In this document: piece by piece, positions 1-7,232 of the stretch
How the letters are laid out: each line of letters starts with the position of its first letter
Numbering within the stretch: the stretch's first letter is position 1
Source: an uncultured Clostridia bacterium
Lineage (GTDB): Bacteria; Bacillota; Clostridia; Oscillospirales; Ruminococcaceae
Direction: 5' to 3'
DNA length: 8,570 nt
Assembly: GCA_946056455.1 (NCBI GenBank)
Contig: CAMGJS010000030.1
Coordinates: 1 to 8,570, forward strand
Program-made: the position numbers and the translations under genes
Notes under the pieces: generated by a model
Told to the model about the DNA's origin: nothing
The model's database searches: none
The model's input: the letters and a program-made list of their open reading frames with translations, nothing else

Positions 1-89
1 AAGGTCTATGAAATTAAAGACCGATACAGCTATAAACTGTATAAAATTCTTTATATATGCAATTTTTCACCGAAGGAGAATTATAAGAA
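1..89. other. ileS upstream region, no gene assigned
   Basis: This AT-rich leader precedes ileS. Two small inverted repeats are visible: 3-7 with 18-22 (GGTCT/AGACC) and 24-29 with 37-42 (ATACAG/CTGTAT). A weak promoter is conceivable, with ATGAAA at 8-13, a 17-nt spacer and TATAAA at 31-36, but neither box is strong. In Firmicutes ileS is often controlled by a T-box riboswitch. No T-box consensus (a GGTGGTACCGCG-like stretch) and no GC-rich terminator with a T-run is present here, so any such leader would lie outside the window. A stop codon at 9-11 could end an upstream gene, but this cannot be judged from 8 bases. Confidence 0.35.
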
Positions 90-2894
90 ATGTCACAGGA
101 TTACAACAGCACCCTTAATCTTCCCAAAACGGAATTTTCAATGAGGGGAAACCTTACACAAAAAGAACCTGCAATGCTTGAAGAATGGGCAAAGGACAGA
201 ACATATTACGAAATGATAGAGCATAACAAGGAAAAGCCTCTTTATGTTCTTCACGACGGACCTCCGTATGCAAACGGCGATATTCATATGGGTACCGCGC
301 TCAACAAGGTGCTCAAAGATATCATCGTAAGATACAAGAATATGAACGGTTACTGCGCTCCGTATATTCCCGGCTGGGATACTCACGGATTGCCCATTGA
401 GCTTAAAGCAATGAAGGAAATCGGCGTTGAAAACGGCGCTATTCCTCCCGTTGAGCTCCGCGACCATTGCCGTGACTATGCTCTTAATCAGGTTGAAAAC
501 CAGAAGAAGCAGTTTGTCCGCCTTGGTGTATGGGGTGACTTTGATAATCCTTATCTTACCTTAAAGCCTGAATTTGAGGCAAGAGAGATTGAGATTTTCG
601 GCGATATGTTTGAAAAGGGATACATCTATAAGGGACTTAAACCTGTTTACTGGTGCCCCGATTGTCAGACAGCTCTTGCCGAGGCCGAGATAGAATACGC
701 AAACGACCCCTGCCATTCTATCTATGTAAAATTCAAGGTAACAGACGACAAGGGCAAGTTTACCGCTATGGGACTTGACCTTGACAAGACATACTTTGTC
801 ATCTGGACAACTACCACCTGGACACTTCCCGGAAACCTTGCAATATGCTTAGGTCCCGAATACGAATATACAGTTGTTCAGGCAAACGGTGAAAACTATA
901 TTATGGCGGCAGAGCTTGTAACTCCTACAATGAAAGCCGCAAAGATTGACGACTACACAACAACAGGCTCCTTCCTCGGAAAAGAGCTTGAATATATGGT
1001 TACAAAGCATCCTATTATGGACAGAACTTCGCTTGTAATCGTCGGCGACCATGTTACTCTTGAAAGCGGTACGGGTTGCGTTCATACTGCCCCAGGCTTT
1101 GGTGTTGACGACTTTGAGGTATGCAAGAAATACCCCGAAATCGGCATTGTCGTTCCCGTTGACTCAAAGGGCGTTCAGACAGCCGAGGCAGGCAAGTATG
1201 CAGGTCTTACCACAACCGACTCCAACAAGGTTATCGCACAGGACCTTGAAGACTGCGGAGCATTATTTGCTCTTGAAAAAATCGTTCACCAGTATCCTCA
1301 CTGCTGGAGATGTAAAAACCCCGTTCTTTTCAGAGCGACAGAACAGTGGTTCTGCTCTGTAAAGGGCTTTAAGGACGACGCTATCAAGGCTATTGAAGAT
1401 GTTCAATGGATTCCCGAATGGGGCGAGGACCGCATCAAAGGAATGGTAAGCGACAGAAGCGACTGGTGTATCTCCCGTCAGAGAACATGGGGAGTTCCCA
1501 TTCCCGTTGTTTACTGCAAGGACTGCGGAAAACCCATTGTAAACGAAAAGACAATAAAAGCCGTTTCCGATATGTTCAGAAAGGAAGGCTCAAATTCCTG
1601 GTATATCCGCGACCCGAAGGAATTTATCCCCTCGGATGTTAAGTGTGAATGCGGATGCTCTGAATTTATTAAAGAAAAAGACATTTTCGATGTATGGTTT
1701 GACAGTGGTGTAACTCACGCCGCAGTTATGGAGGAAAGAGGCTACAACACTCCCGTTGACCTTTATCTTGAAGGTGCCGACCAGTACAGAGGCTGGTTCC
1801 AGTCGTCACTCCTTACTTCCGCCGCAACAAAGGGCAAGGCTCCCTATAAGGCAGTCTGCACTCACGGCTGGGTAGTTGACGGCGAGGGCAAGACTATGCA
1901 CAAGTCGCTCGGCAACGGAGTTGACCCGAAGGAAGTTTACGACCAGTACGGTGCAGATATTCTTCGTCTTTGGGTAGCGTCATCGGATTATCACGCTGAC
2001 ATAAGAATTTCCAAGGAAATCCTGAAACAGCTTTCGGATACCTACAAGAAAATCAGAAATACCGCAAGATTTATCCTCGGAAACCTCGGTGATAATGTTG
2101 GCTTTGATGTTGAAAAGGACATTGTTGCCGTTGACGATATGCACGAAATCGACAAGTGGGCGCTCATAAGACTTAACGCTCTTATCGACAAGTGCAAGGC
2201 GGCTTATGACGCATTTGACTTCCACATCGTTGTTCACAGTATTCATAATTTCTGCGTAACGGATATGTCAAACTTCTATCTTGACATCGTTAAGGACAGA
2301 CTTTACTGCACAGGCGAAAAGTCAGTAGACAGAAGAGCCGCGCAGACAGCTATGTACTACATTCTCAGCGCTGTTGCAAGACTTATCGCTCCCGTGCTTT
2401 CGTTCACGGCGGAGGAAATATGGAAGTATATGCCTCATTCCGCTTCGGACAACACAAGAAGCATTATGATGAACGATATGCCCACAAAGATTGAAGTAAA
2501 TGTTGACAACGCATTCACAGAAAAGTGGGATATGGTTTATAATCTCCGTTCGGACGCTACAAAGGCTCTCGAAGCAAAGCGTGCAGAAAAGTTCATCGGT
2601 GCGTCGCTTGAAGCAAAGGTTATCATAAATGTCAATAACGACAGTGCAATGGCAGAAAAGCTCCGCGCTTATGCAGAAGAGCTCAAAAAGGTATTCATCG
2701 TTTCGGGCGTTGAAGTGACAGAAAACGCAAACGGCGACTTTGCAAGCGATTACTTTGCCGATAAGCTCACATACACAATAGCAAAGGCTGACGGCGACAA
2801 GTGCGAGCGTTGCTGGTCATACTCCGAAACAGTCGGAACTATTTCGGAACACCCGACACTTTGCGCTCGTTGTGCAGAAGAAGTAAATAAGTAA
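90..2894 (+). CDS. ileS: Isoleucyl-tRNA synthetase
   Basis: This cytoplasmic class I aminoacyl-tRNA synthetase charges tRNA-Ile with isoleucine and hydrolyses mischarged Val-tRNA. At 934 aa it has the usual bacterial length. The N-terminus (PKTEFSMRGNL) and GPPYANGDIHMGT are typical; the HIGH motif is HMGT at 66-69. The CP1 editing domain shows TTTTWTLPGN and HTAPGFGVDDF. H332 and D341 correspond to the known editing residues H333 and D342 of E. coli. The KMSKS loop reads TMHKS at 602-606. Cysteine pairs inside the protein and a C-terminal zinc ribbon (C905, C908, C925, C928) point to the common bacterial zinc-ribbon type. The start ATG follows AAGGAG at 73-78 with an 11-nt spacer. It is the first gene of the plus-strand cluster, 73 nt before lspA. 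Identification is secure; the variant signature residues look like family variation rather than damage. Confidence 0.98.
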   Translation: MSQDYNSTLNLPKTEFSMRGNLTQKEPAMLEEWAKDRTYYEMIEHNKEKPLYVLHDGPPYANGDIHMGTALNKVLKDIIVRYKNMNGYCAPYIPGWDTHGLPIELKAMKEIGVENGAIPPVELRDHCRDYALNQVENQKKQFVRLGVWGDFDNPYLTLKPEFEAREIEIFGDMFEKGYIYKGLKPVYWCPDCQTALAEAEIEYANDPCHSIYVKFKVTDDKGKFTAMGLDLDKTYFVIWTTTTWTLPGNLAICLGPEYEYTVVQANGENYIMAAELVTPTMKAAKIDDYTTTGSFLGKELEYMVTKHPIMDRTSLVIVGDHVTLESGTGCVHTAPGFGVDDFEVCKKYPEIGIVVPVDSKGVQTAEAGKYAGLTTTDSNKVIAQDLEDCGALFALEKIVHQYPHCWRCKNPVLFRATEQWFCSVKGFKDDAIKAIEDVQWIPEWGEDRIKGMVSDRSDWCISRQRTWGVPIPVVYCKDCGKPIVNEKTIKAVSDMFRKEGSNSWYIRDPKEFIPSDVKCECGCSEFIKEKDIFDVWFDSGVTHAAVMEERGYNTPVDLYLEGADQYRGWFQSSLLTSAATKGKAPYKAVCTHGWVVDGEGKTMHKSLGNGVDPKEVYDQYGADILRLWVASSDYHADIRISKEILKQLSDTYKKIRNTARFILGNLGDNVGFDVEKDIVAVDDMHEIDKWALIRLNALIDKCKAAYDAFDFHIVVHSIHNFCVTDMSNFYLDIVKDRLYCTGEKSVDRRAAQTAMYYILSAVARLIAPVLSFTAEEIWKYMPHSASDNTRSIMMNDMPTKIEVNVDNAFTEKWDMVYNLRSDATKALEAKRAEKFIGASLEAKVIINVNNDSAMAEKLRAYAEELKKVFIVSGVEVTENANGDFASDYFADKLTYTIAKADGDKCERCWSYSETVGTISEHPTLCARCAEEVNK

Positions 2895-2900
2895 TTTTTT

Positions 2901-2936
2901 TCAAAGGCGGTGTACCGAAAAATTCGCCGCCTTTGA
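2901..2936 (+). repeat. Intergenic hairpin between ileS and lspA
   Basis: A perfect 10-bp stem (2901-2910 with 2927-2936, TCAAAGGCGG/CCGCCTTTGA) encloses a 16-nt loop. The loop can itself pair as CGAA/TTCG (2916-2919 with 2923-2926). No real T-tract follows on the plus strand; the T-run at 2895-2900 lies before the stem. It is therefore not a canonical terminator. It may act as a weak attenuator, or as a processing or stability element that sets lspA-rluD expression apart from ileS. The structure is directly visible; the role is inference. Confidence 0.6.
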
Positions 2937-2955
2937 GTTGGTTTAATTCATTTTC

Positions 2956-2963
2956 GGGGGAAG
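2956..2963 (+). promoter_or_regulatory. Ribosome binding site fixing the TTG start of lspA
   Basis: GGGGGAAG lies 4 nt before a TTG codon at 2968. There is no in-frame ATG nearby that would keep the conserved N-terminal membrane segment, so TTG is the most reasonable start. Non-ATG initiation with a purine-rich site is common in Firmicutes. Confidence 0.6.
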
Positions 2964-2967
2964 TATT

Positions 2968-3471
2968 TTGATAAGTATTATTTCTCTTATATCGGTTGCT
3001 GTTATCGTCGGGCTCGACCAACTGATAAAATGGCTTGTCCTTAAAAATCTTGAATTCAAAGGCTCTGTTCCGTTTATTCATTTTGGCGATGTCGAGATAA
3101 TCAACCTTTCTTACCACAAAAATACAGGCGCCGCATTCAGTATTTTCAGCGGAATGCAGATTTTTCTCATAGTGGTGACATCGATTTTTATAATAGCGGG
3201 AATTTATGCGATAGTATCGGGCAAGGTCAGAAGACCATCGCTTGTTGCAAGCTTTACTCTCATTATCGGGGGAGGAATAGGCAACCTCATCGACCGTATC
3301 TTCCGAGGATTTGTCATCGACTATATTGAAATAAGGCTCTTTGACTTTGCTGTTTTCAATTTTGCCGACTGTTGTGTAATTATCGGAGCGGCGTTGTTCA
3401 TAATCGTATATATCTTCTTTGATAAATCTAAAAAAGCCGAGCGTAAAAAGGAACTTTCAGAGAATGAGTGA
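2968..3471 (+). CDS. lspA: Lipoprotein signal peptidase II
   Basis: This integral membrane aspartyl protease cleaves the signal peptide of diacylglyceryl-modified prolipoproteins at the lipobox cysteine. At 167 aa it has normal length. Hydrophobic segments lie at about 4-22, 66-84, 92-108 and 133-152, giving the expected four transmembrane helices. Conserved motifs are DQLIKW at 17-22, NTGAAFS at 52-58, GNLIDR at 105-110, VIDY and FNFAD. The catalytic aspartate pair is D118 (in VIDY) and D134 (in FNFAD). A basic tail (KSKKAERKK) is expected on the cytoplasmic side. The start is TTG. The last 8 nt overlap rluD, which suggests coupled translation; lspA-rluD adjacency is a widely conserved bacterial pair. 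Confidence 0.96.
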   Translation: MISIISLISVAVIVGLDQLIKWLVLKNLEFKGSVPFIHFGDVEIINLSYHKNTGAAFSIFSGMQIFLIVVTSIFIIAGIYAIVSGKVRRPSLVASFTLIIGGGIGNLIDRIFRGFVIDYIEIRLFDFAVFNFADCCVIIGAALFIIVYIFFDKSKKAERKKELSENE

Positions 3472-4375
3472 GTTTGTTATCGGTGTTGAACACAAGGGCG
3501 AAAGGCTTGACAAATTTCTTTCTTCTCTTGAAGAATTAGACCTTACAAGAACTGCGGCTCAGAACCTTATTACAGATGGCTCTGTCACCGTTAACGGAAG
3601 AACAGTTGCCAAAAACTATGTTATTTCGGGTGACGAGGAAATTTCCGTCACCTTGCCCGAACCCACAACGCTTGACATCACGGCTGAAAATATCCCCATT
3701 GAAATTGTTTTTGAGGACGATTATCTGCTCGTTGTCAATAAGCCCAAGGGTATGGTAGTTCATCCTGCCCCGGGAAATTACAGTGGAACGCTTGTCAACG
3801 CGCTTATGTATCATTGCAAAGACCGTCTTTCCTCAATAAACGGAGTGATAAGACCTGGGATTGTCCACCGCATTGACAAAAACACAAGCGGGCTTCTTAT
3901 TGTGGCAAAAAATGATGTCGCTCACCTTAAACTTGCCGAGCAGATAAAGGAACATTCTTTCACAAGAGAATATGAGGCGATTGTCTGCGGACGGCTGAAA
4001 GAAAGTTCGGGCACTATTGACGCTCCGATAGGGCGACACCCCGTTGACCGCAAGAAAATGTGCGTTACCGAGAAAAATTCAAGAAACGCTGTCACACACT
4101 ATGAAGTTCTTGAAGAATACGAAAAACATTCCTATTTAAGACTAAAACTTGAAACGGGAAGAACTCATCAGATAAGGGTTCATCTTTCATATATCGGTCA
4201 CCCCGTTTTGGGGGACGATGTTTACGGCAAACCGATTAAGGATTTTGAGGGACAATGCCTTCACGCAAGAAAAATAGGCTTTGTTCACCCTATAACCGAT
4301 GAATATCTTGAATTTACAAGCGATTTGCCGCAGTATTTTGAAAATCAGCTCAGAAAATTAAGAATGAGAGGTTAA
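3464..4375 (+). CDS. rluD: RluA/RluD-family large-subunit rRNA pseudouridine synthase
   Basis: This enzyme converts specific uridines in 23S rRNA (or another RNA) to pseudouridine. The 303-aa product has an N-terminal S4-like RNA-binding domain (about residues 14-62, from GERLDKFLS to VTVNGR) followed by the RluA-type catalytic domain. The catalytic aspartate is D138 in HRIDKNTSG (135-143). Other family motifs are NKPKGMVVHP at 92-101 and TGRTHQIRVHL at 231-241. I chose the ATG at 3464, with AAAGGAA about 11 nt upstream, over an upstream in-frame ATG at 3419. The 15 extra residues from 3419 lie wholly inside lspA, and the SEFVIGVEHKGERLD start fits the family. The order lspA-rluD is as in Bacillus (ylyB). 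Target site (RluD versus another RluA paralogue) is not certain from sequence alone. Confidence 0.93.
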   Translation: MSEFVIGVEHKGERLDKFLSSLEELDLTRTAAQNLITDGSVTVNGRTVAKNYVISGDEEISVTLPEPTTLDITAENIPIEIVFEDDYLLVVNKPKGMVVHPAPGNYSGTLVNALMYHCKDRLSSINGVIRPGIVHRIDKNTSGLLIVAKNDVAHLKLAEQIKEHSFTREYEAIVCGRLKESSGTIDAPIGRHPVDRKKMCVTEKNSRNAVTHYEVLEEYEKHSYLRLKLETGRTHQIRVHLSYIGHPVLGDDVYGKPIKDFEGQCLHARKIGFVHPITDEYLEFTSDLPQYFENQLRKLRMRG

Positions 4376-4376
4376 T

Positions 4377-5210
4377 ATGTTGAAATTTTCTGATTATATT
4401 CTTGTTACCGACCTTGACGATACACTTCTTACAAGAGATAAACGAATAACCGAACAAGACCTTAACGCTGTAAGGTATTTTGTCGAAAACGGCGGCTCGT
4501 TCACCGTCGCTACGGGGAGAGTTTACACCTCGGCAAAGCCGTATACAACTCAGCTTCCCATAAATCTGCCCGTTGTTCTTTATAACGGAGCGGTGATTTA
4601 TGACGAAAAGAGCGGCAAGACGCTATGGAAGGAGCTTATCTGCGACGAGGCGGTAGGGTATATGAACGATATTCTGCAACGCTTTCCGCACCTTGGCTGT
4701 GAAATCGTCTGCGATAACGAAATCTTTATCAGAAAAGAGTCAAAAACTCTTGACGAAAAAATAAGGCTTGAAAATATTCCGTTCGGCTATTGCGATGAAA
4801 ATTCGCTCCCGAAAGAAATAATAAAGATACTTGTTGTCGGCAAAAACGATGAGATTTCAGTCGCTTTGGAGGAAATAAAACAGCTCAGTTACCCCAAGGT
4901 GGATTTTCTTCTTTCCGCCCCTTATTACCTTGAAATGCTCCCGACGGGCGCTTCAAAGTGGGTAGGAATAAAGAATATGACAAAAATCCTTGGAATAGAG
5001 AATAAAAAAATCGTCTGCGCGGGCGACTTTGACAACGATATAGATATGATAAAAAATGCCGATATAGGCGCTACTGTTCCAAACGCGCCGCAAAGGGTAA
5101 AGGATATTGCGGATATAGTTCTTTCAAAGACCTCAAACGAGGGAGCTATTTCCGAACTCATAGAATACATTTCAAAACAGGAGGATGAAGCTAATGGACG
5201 AAATACTTAA
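4377..5210 (+). CDS. Cof-type HAD-superfamily phosphatase
   Basis: This is a probable cytoplasmic Mg-dependent phosphatase acting on a small phosphorylated metabolite, 277 aa. All four HAD motifs are visible. Motif I is DLDDT at 12-16 with nucleophile D12 and acid/base D14. Motif II is TGR at 46-48. Motif III is K194 in GASKW. Motif IV is GDFDND at 216-221, with D217 and D221 as metal ligands. The roughly 100-residue insertion between motifs II and III is a C2-type cap, as in the Cof/YidA group (subfamily IIB). Members usually dephosphorylate sugar phosphates or cofactor phosphates such as FMN or PLP; the exact substrate cannot be read from sequence. It starts 1 nt after the rluD stop and overlaps the transketolase N-subunit by 17 nt, so it is co-translated with pentose-phosphate genes. 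That makes a sugar phosphate a reasonable guess, but only a guess. Confidence 0.92.
   Translation: MLKFSDYILVTDLDDTLLTRDKRITEQDLNAVRYFVENGGSFTVATGRVYTSAKPYTTQLPINLPVVLYNGAVIYDEKSGKTLWKELICDEAVGYMNDILQRFPHLGCEIVCDNEIFIRKESKTLDEKIRLENIPFGYCDENSLPKEIIKILVVGKNDEISVALEEIKQLSYPKVDFLLSAPYYLEMLPTGASKWVGIKNMTKILGIENKKIVCAGDFDNDIDMIKNADIGATVPNAPQRVKDIADIVLSKTSNEGAISELIEYISKQEDEANGRNT
5179..5184 (+). promoter_or_regulatory. Consensus ribosome binding site deciding the transketolase N-subunit start
   Basis: AGGAGG directly abuts an ATG at 5185, which leaves no spacer, but sits 9 nt before the in-frame ATG at 5194. The latter is therefore the real start. The site lies inside the end of the HAD gene, consistent with translational coupling. 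Confidence 0.8.
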
Positions 5211-6039
5211 AAAACAGCTTTCCATAACTGCCTGCAAGGTAAGAATGGGAATTATCGAGGGCGTTTACAACGCAAAATCGGGACATCCGGGCGGCTCTCT
5301 TTCTATTGCAGACCTTTTGACTTATCTTTACAGCGTAAAGATGAATGTTGACCCGAAAAATCCTAAAATGCCTGAAAGAGACAGACTTGTTCTTTCAAAG
5401 GGACATTGCGCTCCCGCACTTTATTCAATTCTTGCTGAGCGTGGATTTTTCCCCAAGGAAGAGCTTAAATCCCTCCGTCATATAGGAGCTATGCTCCAAG
5501 GACACCCCGATATGAAGGGTACTCCGGGTGTTGATATGAGTACAGGCTCGCTCGGACAGGGTATCTCAGCCGCTTGCGGAATTGCGCTTTCGGCAAAATT
5601 GTCCAATGACGCATATAAGGTATATGCCGTTCTCGGAGACGGTGAAACAGAAGAAGGTCAGGTGTGGGAGGCGGCTATGTTTGCCGCTCACAATAAGCTT
5701 GACAACCTTGTTGCGATAGTCGACTTCAACGGCTTGCAGATTGACGGCGCAGTAACAGATGTATGCTCGCCCGTTCCGTTGCCCGAAAAATTCTCGGCTT
5801 TCGGCTGGCATGTTATTACAATGGACGCTCACGATTTTGACGACATTGAAAGAGCGTTCAATGAAGCAGAAAAGATTTCGGGACAGCCCGTTGCTATTAT
5901 TCAGAAGAGCACAAAGGGCAAAGGCGTTTCGTTTATGGAAAATCAGGTAAGCTGGCACGGTTCTGCTCCCAACGAGGAACAGTACAATCAGGCAATGAGC
6001 GAACTCAAAGCAAAACTTAGTGAATTGGAGGGCAACTAA
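5194..6039 (+). CDS. tkt: Transketolase, N-terminal subunit
   Basis: This is the thiamine-diphosphate (ThDP) pyrophosphate-binding half of a split transketolase. Together with the next gene product it should transfer two-carbon ketol units between pentose and hexose phosphates. The 281-aa product contains GHPGGSLS at 30-37, SKGHCAPALY at 69-78, GSLGQG at 118-123 and the ThDP/Mg motif starting at GDG (148-150) and ending at N179 in VDFN. H31, H71 and H255 match positions of family active-site histidines. Single-chain transketolases are about 660 aa; here the two subunits total 593 aa, as is normal for the split form known in many Firmicutes and archaea. The start at 5194 is set by the AGGAGG site. 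Only 1 nt separates its stop codon from the C-subunit start. Confidence 0.96.
   Translation: MDEILKKQLSITACKVRMGIIEGVYNAKSGHPGGSLSIADLLTYLYSVKMNVDPKNPKMPERDRLVLSKGHCAPALYSILAERGFFPKEELKSLRHIGAMLQGHPDMKGTPGVDMSTGSLGQGISAACGIALSAKLSNDAYKVYAVLGDGETEEGQVWEAAMFAAHNKLDNLVAIVDFNGLQIDGAVTDVCSPVPLPEKFSAFGWHVITMDAHDFDDIERAFNEAEKISGQPVAIIQKSTKGKGVSFMENQVSWHGSAPNEEQYNQAMSELKAKLSELEGN
6027..6031 (+). promoter_or_regulatory. Ribosome binding site for the transketolase C-subunit
   Basis: GGAGG within the last codons of the N-subunit gene lies 9 nt before the ATG at 6041. This favours 6041 over the in-frame ATG at 6020, which precedes the site and would add seven non-conserved residues. Confidence 0.75.
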
Positions 6040-6040
6040 A

Positions 6041-6979
6041 ATGGCAGATATGGTAAAAATCGCAACAAGAGAAAGCTACGGCAACGCCCTTGCAGAGCTC
6101 GGAGAAAAGCTTGACAACCTTGTAGTTCTTGACGCTGACCTTGCCGCCGCTACAAAAACGGGTATCTTCAAGAAAAAGTTCCCCGAAAAGTTTATCGACT
6201 GCGGTATTGCAGAGGGAAATATGATGGGCATTGCGGCAGGTCTTGCAACAACGGGAAAGACTGTTTTTGCCTCATCGTTTGCTATGTTTGCGGCAGGAAG
6301 AGCCTTTGAGCAGGTAAGAAACTCGATAGGCTATCCTCATATCCCCGTAAAGATAGGCGCTACTCACGCAGGTATATCTGTCGGTGAGGACGGTGCTACT
6401 CATCAGTGCAACGAAGATATCGCCCTTATGAGAACAATCCCCGGAATGACAATAATAAATCCTGCCGACGATGTTGAGGCTAAGGCGGCAGTGTTTGCGG
6501 CGGCTGAATTCAATGGCCCCGTTTATATGCGCTTCGGCAGACTTGCAACTCCTGTTTTCAACAACCCCGATACTTATAAATTTGAAATAGGCAAGGGAGT
6601 TCTTCTCAAAGACGGCACCGACATCACCATCATCGCAACAGGTCTTATGGTCTATGAGTCGCTTCTTGCGGCAGAAGAACTTGCAAAGCAGGGAATAAAT
6701 GCAAGAGTAATCAACATCCACACAATAAAGCCTATTGATAAGGACATTATCATCAAGGCGGCAAAGGAAACAAAGAAAATCGTTACCGTTGAAGAACACA
6801 GCATAATCGGCGGACTCGGAAGTGCGGTTGCCGAAGTTGTAACGGAAAGCTGTCCCGTTCCCGTTATCAGAATAGGCGTTAACGACAAGTTCGGACATTC
6901 GGGACCTGCAAAGGACTTGCTCAAAGAGTTCGGTCTTTGTTCCGAAAATATTATAAATACAGTTAAATCTGCGCTTTAA
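6041..6979 (+). CDS. tkt: Transketolase, C-terminal subunit
   Basis: This is the pyrimidine-binding and C-terminal half of the split transketolase, partner of the preceding gene product. The 312-aa protein has the pyrimidine-binding domain (about 5-170) and a transketolase C-terminal domain (about 185-312). The catalytic glutamate that activates thiamine diphosphate is E58 in CGIAEGNM. FASSFAMF at 76-83, GATHAGISVGEDG at 107-119 and THQ at 120-122 are also typical; the C-domain shows GLMVYESL and EEHSIIGGLG. The two subunits must assemble for activity because the cofactor lies at their interface, which fits a 1-nt gap and equal, good ribosome sites. It is the last gene of the cluster and is followed directly by an inverted-repeat element and then a terminator. 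Confidence 0.96.
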   Translation: MADMVKIATRESYGNALAELGEKLDNLVVLDADLAAATKTGIFKKKFPEKFIDCGIAEGNMMGIAAGLATTGKTVFASSFAMFAAGRAFEQVRNSIGYPHIPVKIGATHAGISVGEDGATHQCNEDIALMRTIPGMTIINPADDVEAKAAVFAAAEFNGPVYMRFGRLATPVFNNPDTYKFEIGKGVLLKDGTDITIIATGLMVYESLLAAEELAKQGINARVINIHTIKPIDKDIIIKAAKETKKIVTVEEHSIIGGLGSAVAEVVTESCPVPVIRIGVNDKFGHSGPAKDLLKEFGLCSENIINTVKSAL

Positions 6980-7082
6980 TTTTGCAAAAATCTTGCTTGT
7001 CTTTCGTTGTCAGTGCTCCTCACGGTGCATATAGCACAGTTTCGGAGCACTTCCTAGAAATACAAGCAATCTTTTTGCAAAA
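6980..7082. repeat. 103-bp nested inverted-repeat (MITE-like) element
   Basis: The element begins at the first base after the transketolase stop codon. Outer arms of 21 bp (6980-7000 with 7062-7082) pair with two mismatches. Inside them TTTC/GAAA (7002-7005 with 7057-7060), an 8-bp perfect stem AGTGCTCC/GGAGCACT (7012-7019 with 7044-7051) and a small hairpin GTGC/GCAC (7025-7028 with 7034-7037) nest on the same axis. The 10-bp palindrome TTTTGCAAAA occurs at both ends (6980-6989 and 7073-7082). It reads equally as inverted-repeat tips or as a duplicated target flanking an 83-bp core with CTTGCTTGT/ACAAGCAAT tips. It has no coding capacity. Whether it is repeated in the genome cannot be seen in this window. 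Confidence 0.7.
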
Positions 7083-7097
7083 CGCGAAAACGAAAAT

Positions 7098-7159
7098 ACG
7101 CTCATTAGAAACAAAGGCATTTAAAATACCTGCGTTCTAATGAGCGTTTCTGTTTTTTT
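7098..7159 (+). terminator. Rho-independent terminator of the ileS-transketolase cluster
   Basis: A perfect 13-bp stem (7098-7110 with 7135-7147, ACGCTCATTAGAA and its complement) is topped by a smaller stem: AGG/CCT at 7115-7117 with 7129-7131, then ATT/AAT at 7119-7121 with 7125-7127. It is followed by TTTC-TG and seven Ts at 7153-7159. This is a strong terminator for the plus-strand genes. On the minus strand the stem is followed by TATTTTCGTTTT, so it may also stop read-through from pyrB. Confidence 0.85.
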
Positions 7160-7232
7160 ATTGGGAGTGGAAATGATAAAGGGTAGTTTTGCAATGGAGC
7201 AACAAAGTAATCGCGAATGGACTAAAACGCAC

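Noticed and set aside
1..89. T-box riboswitch leader for ileS
   Set aside because: No T-box consensus, specifier structure or terminator/antiterminator pair is visible in the 89 available bases; it could still lie upstream.
2901..2936. Terminator of ileS
   Set aside because: The stem is good but no T-tract follows on the plus strand, and the T-run is on the wrong side.
3419..3463. Fifteen-residue N-terminal extension of the RluD-type protein
   Set aside because: It lies wholly inside lspA and precedes the ribosome site AAAGGAA; the ATG at 3464 fits both the family N-terminus and the overlap pattern.
5566..5958. Minus-strand 130-codon frame opposite the transketolase N-subunit
   Set aside because: It is fully antisense to conserved ThDP-binding sequence, with no ribosome site or recognisable domain.
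6272..6898. Long minus-strand open frame (208 codons) opposite the transketolase C-subunit
   Set aside because: It is a shadow of a conserved gene on the other strand, with cysteine-rich, low-plausibility composition and no family motifs.
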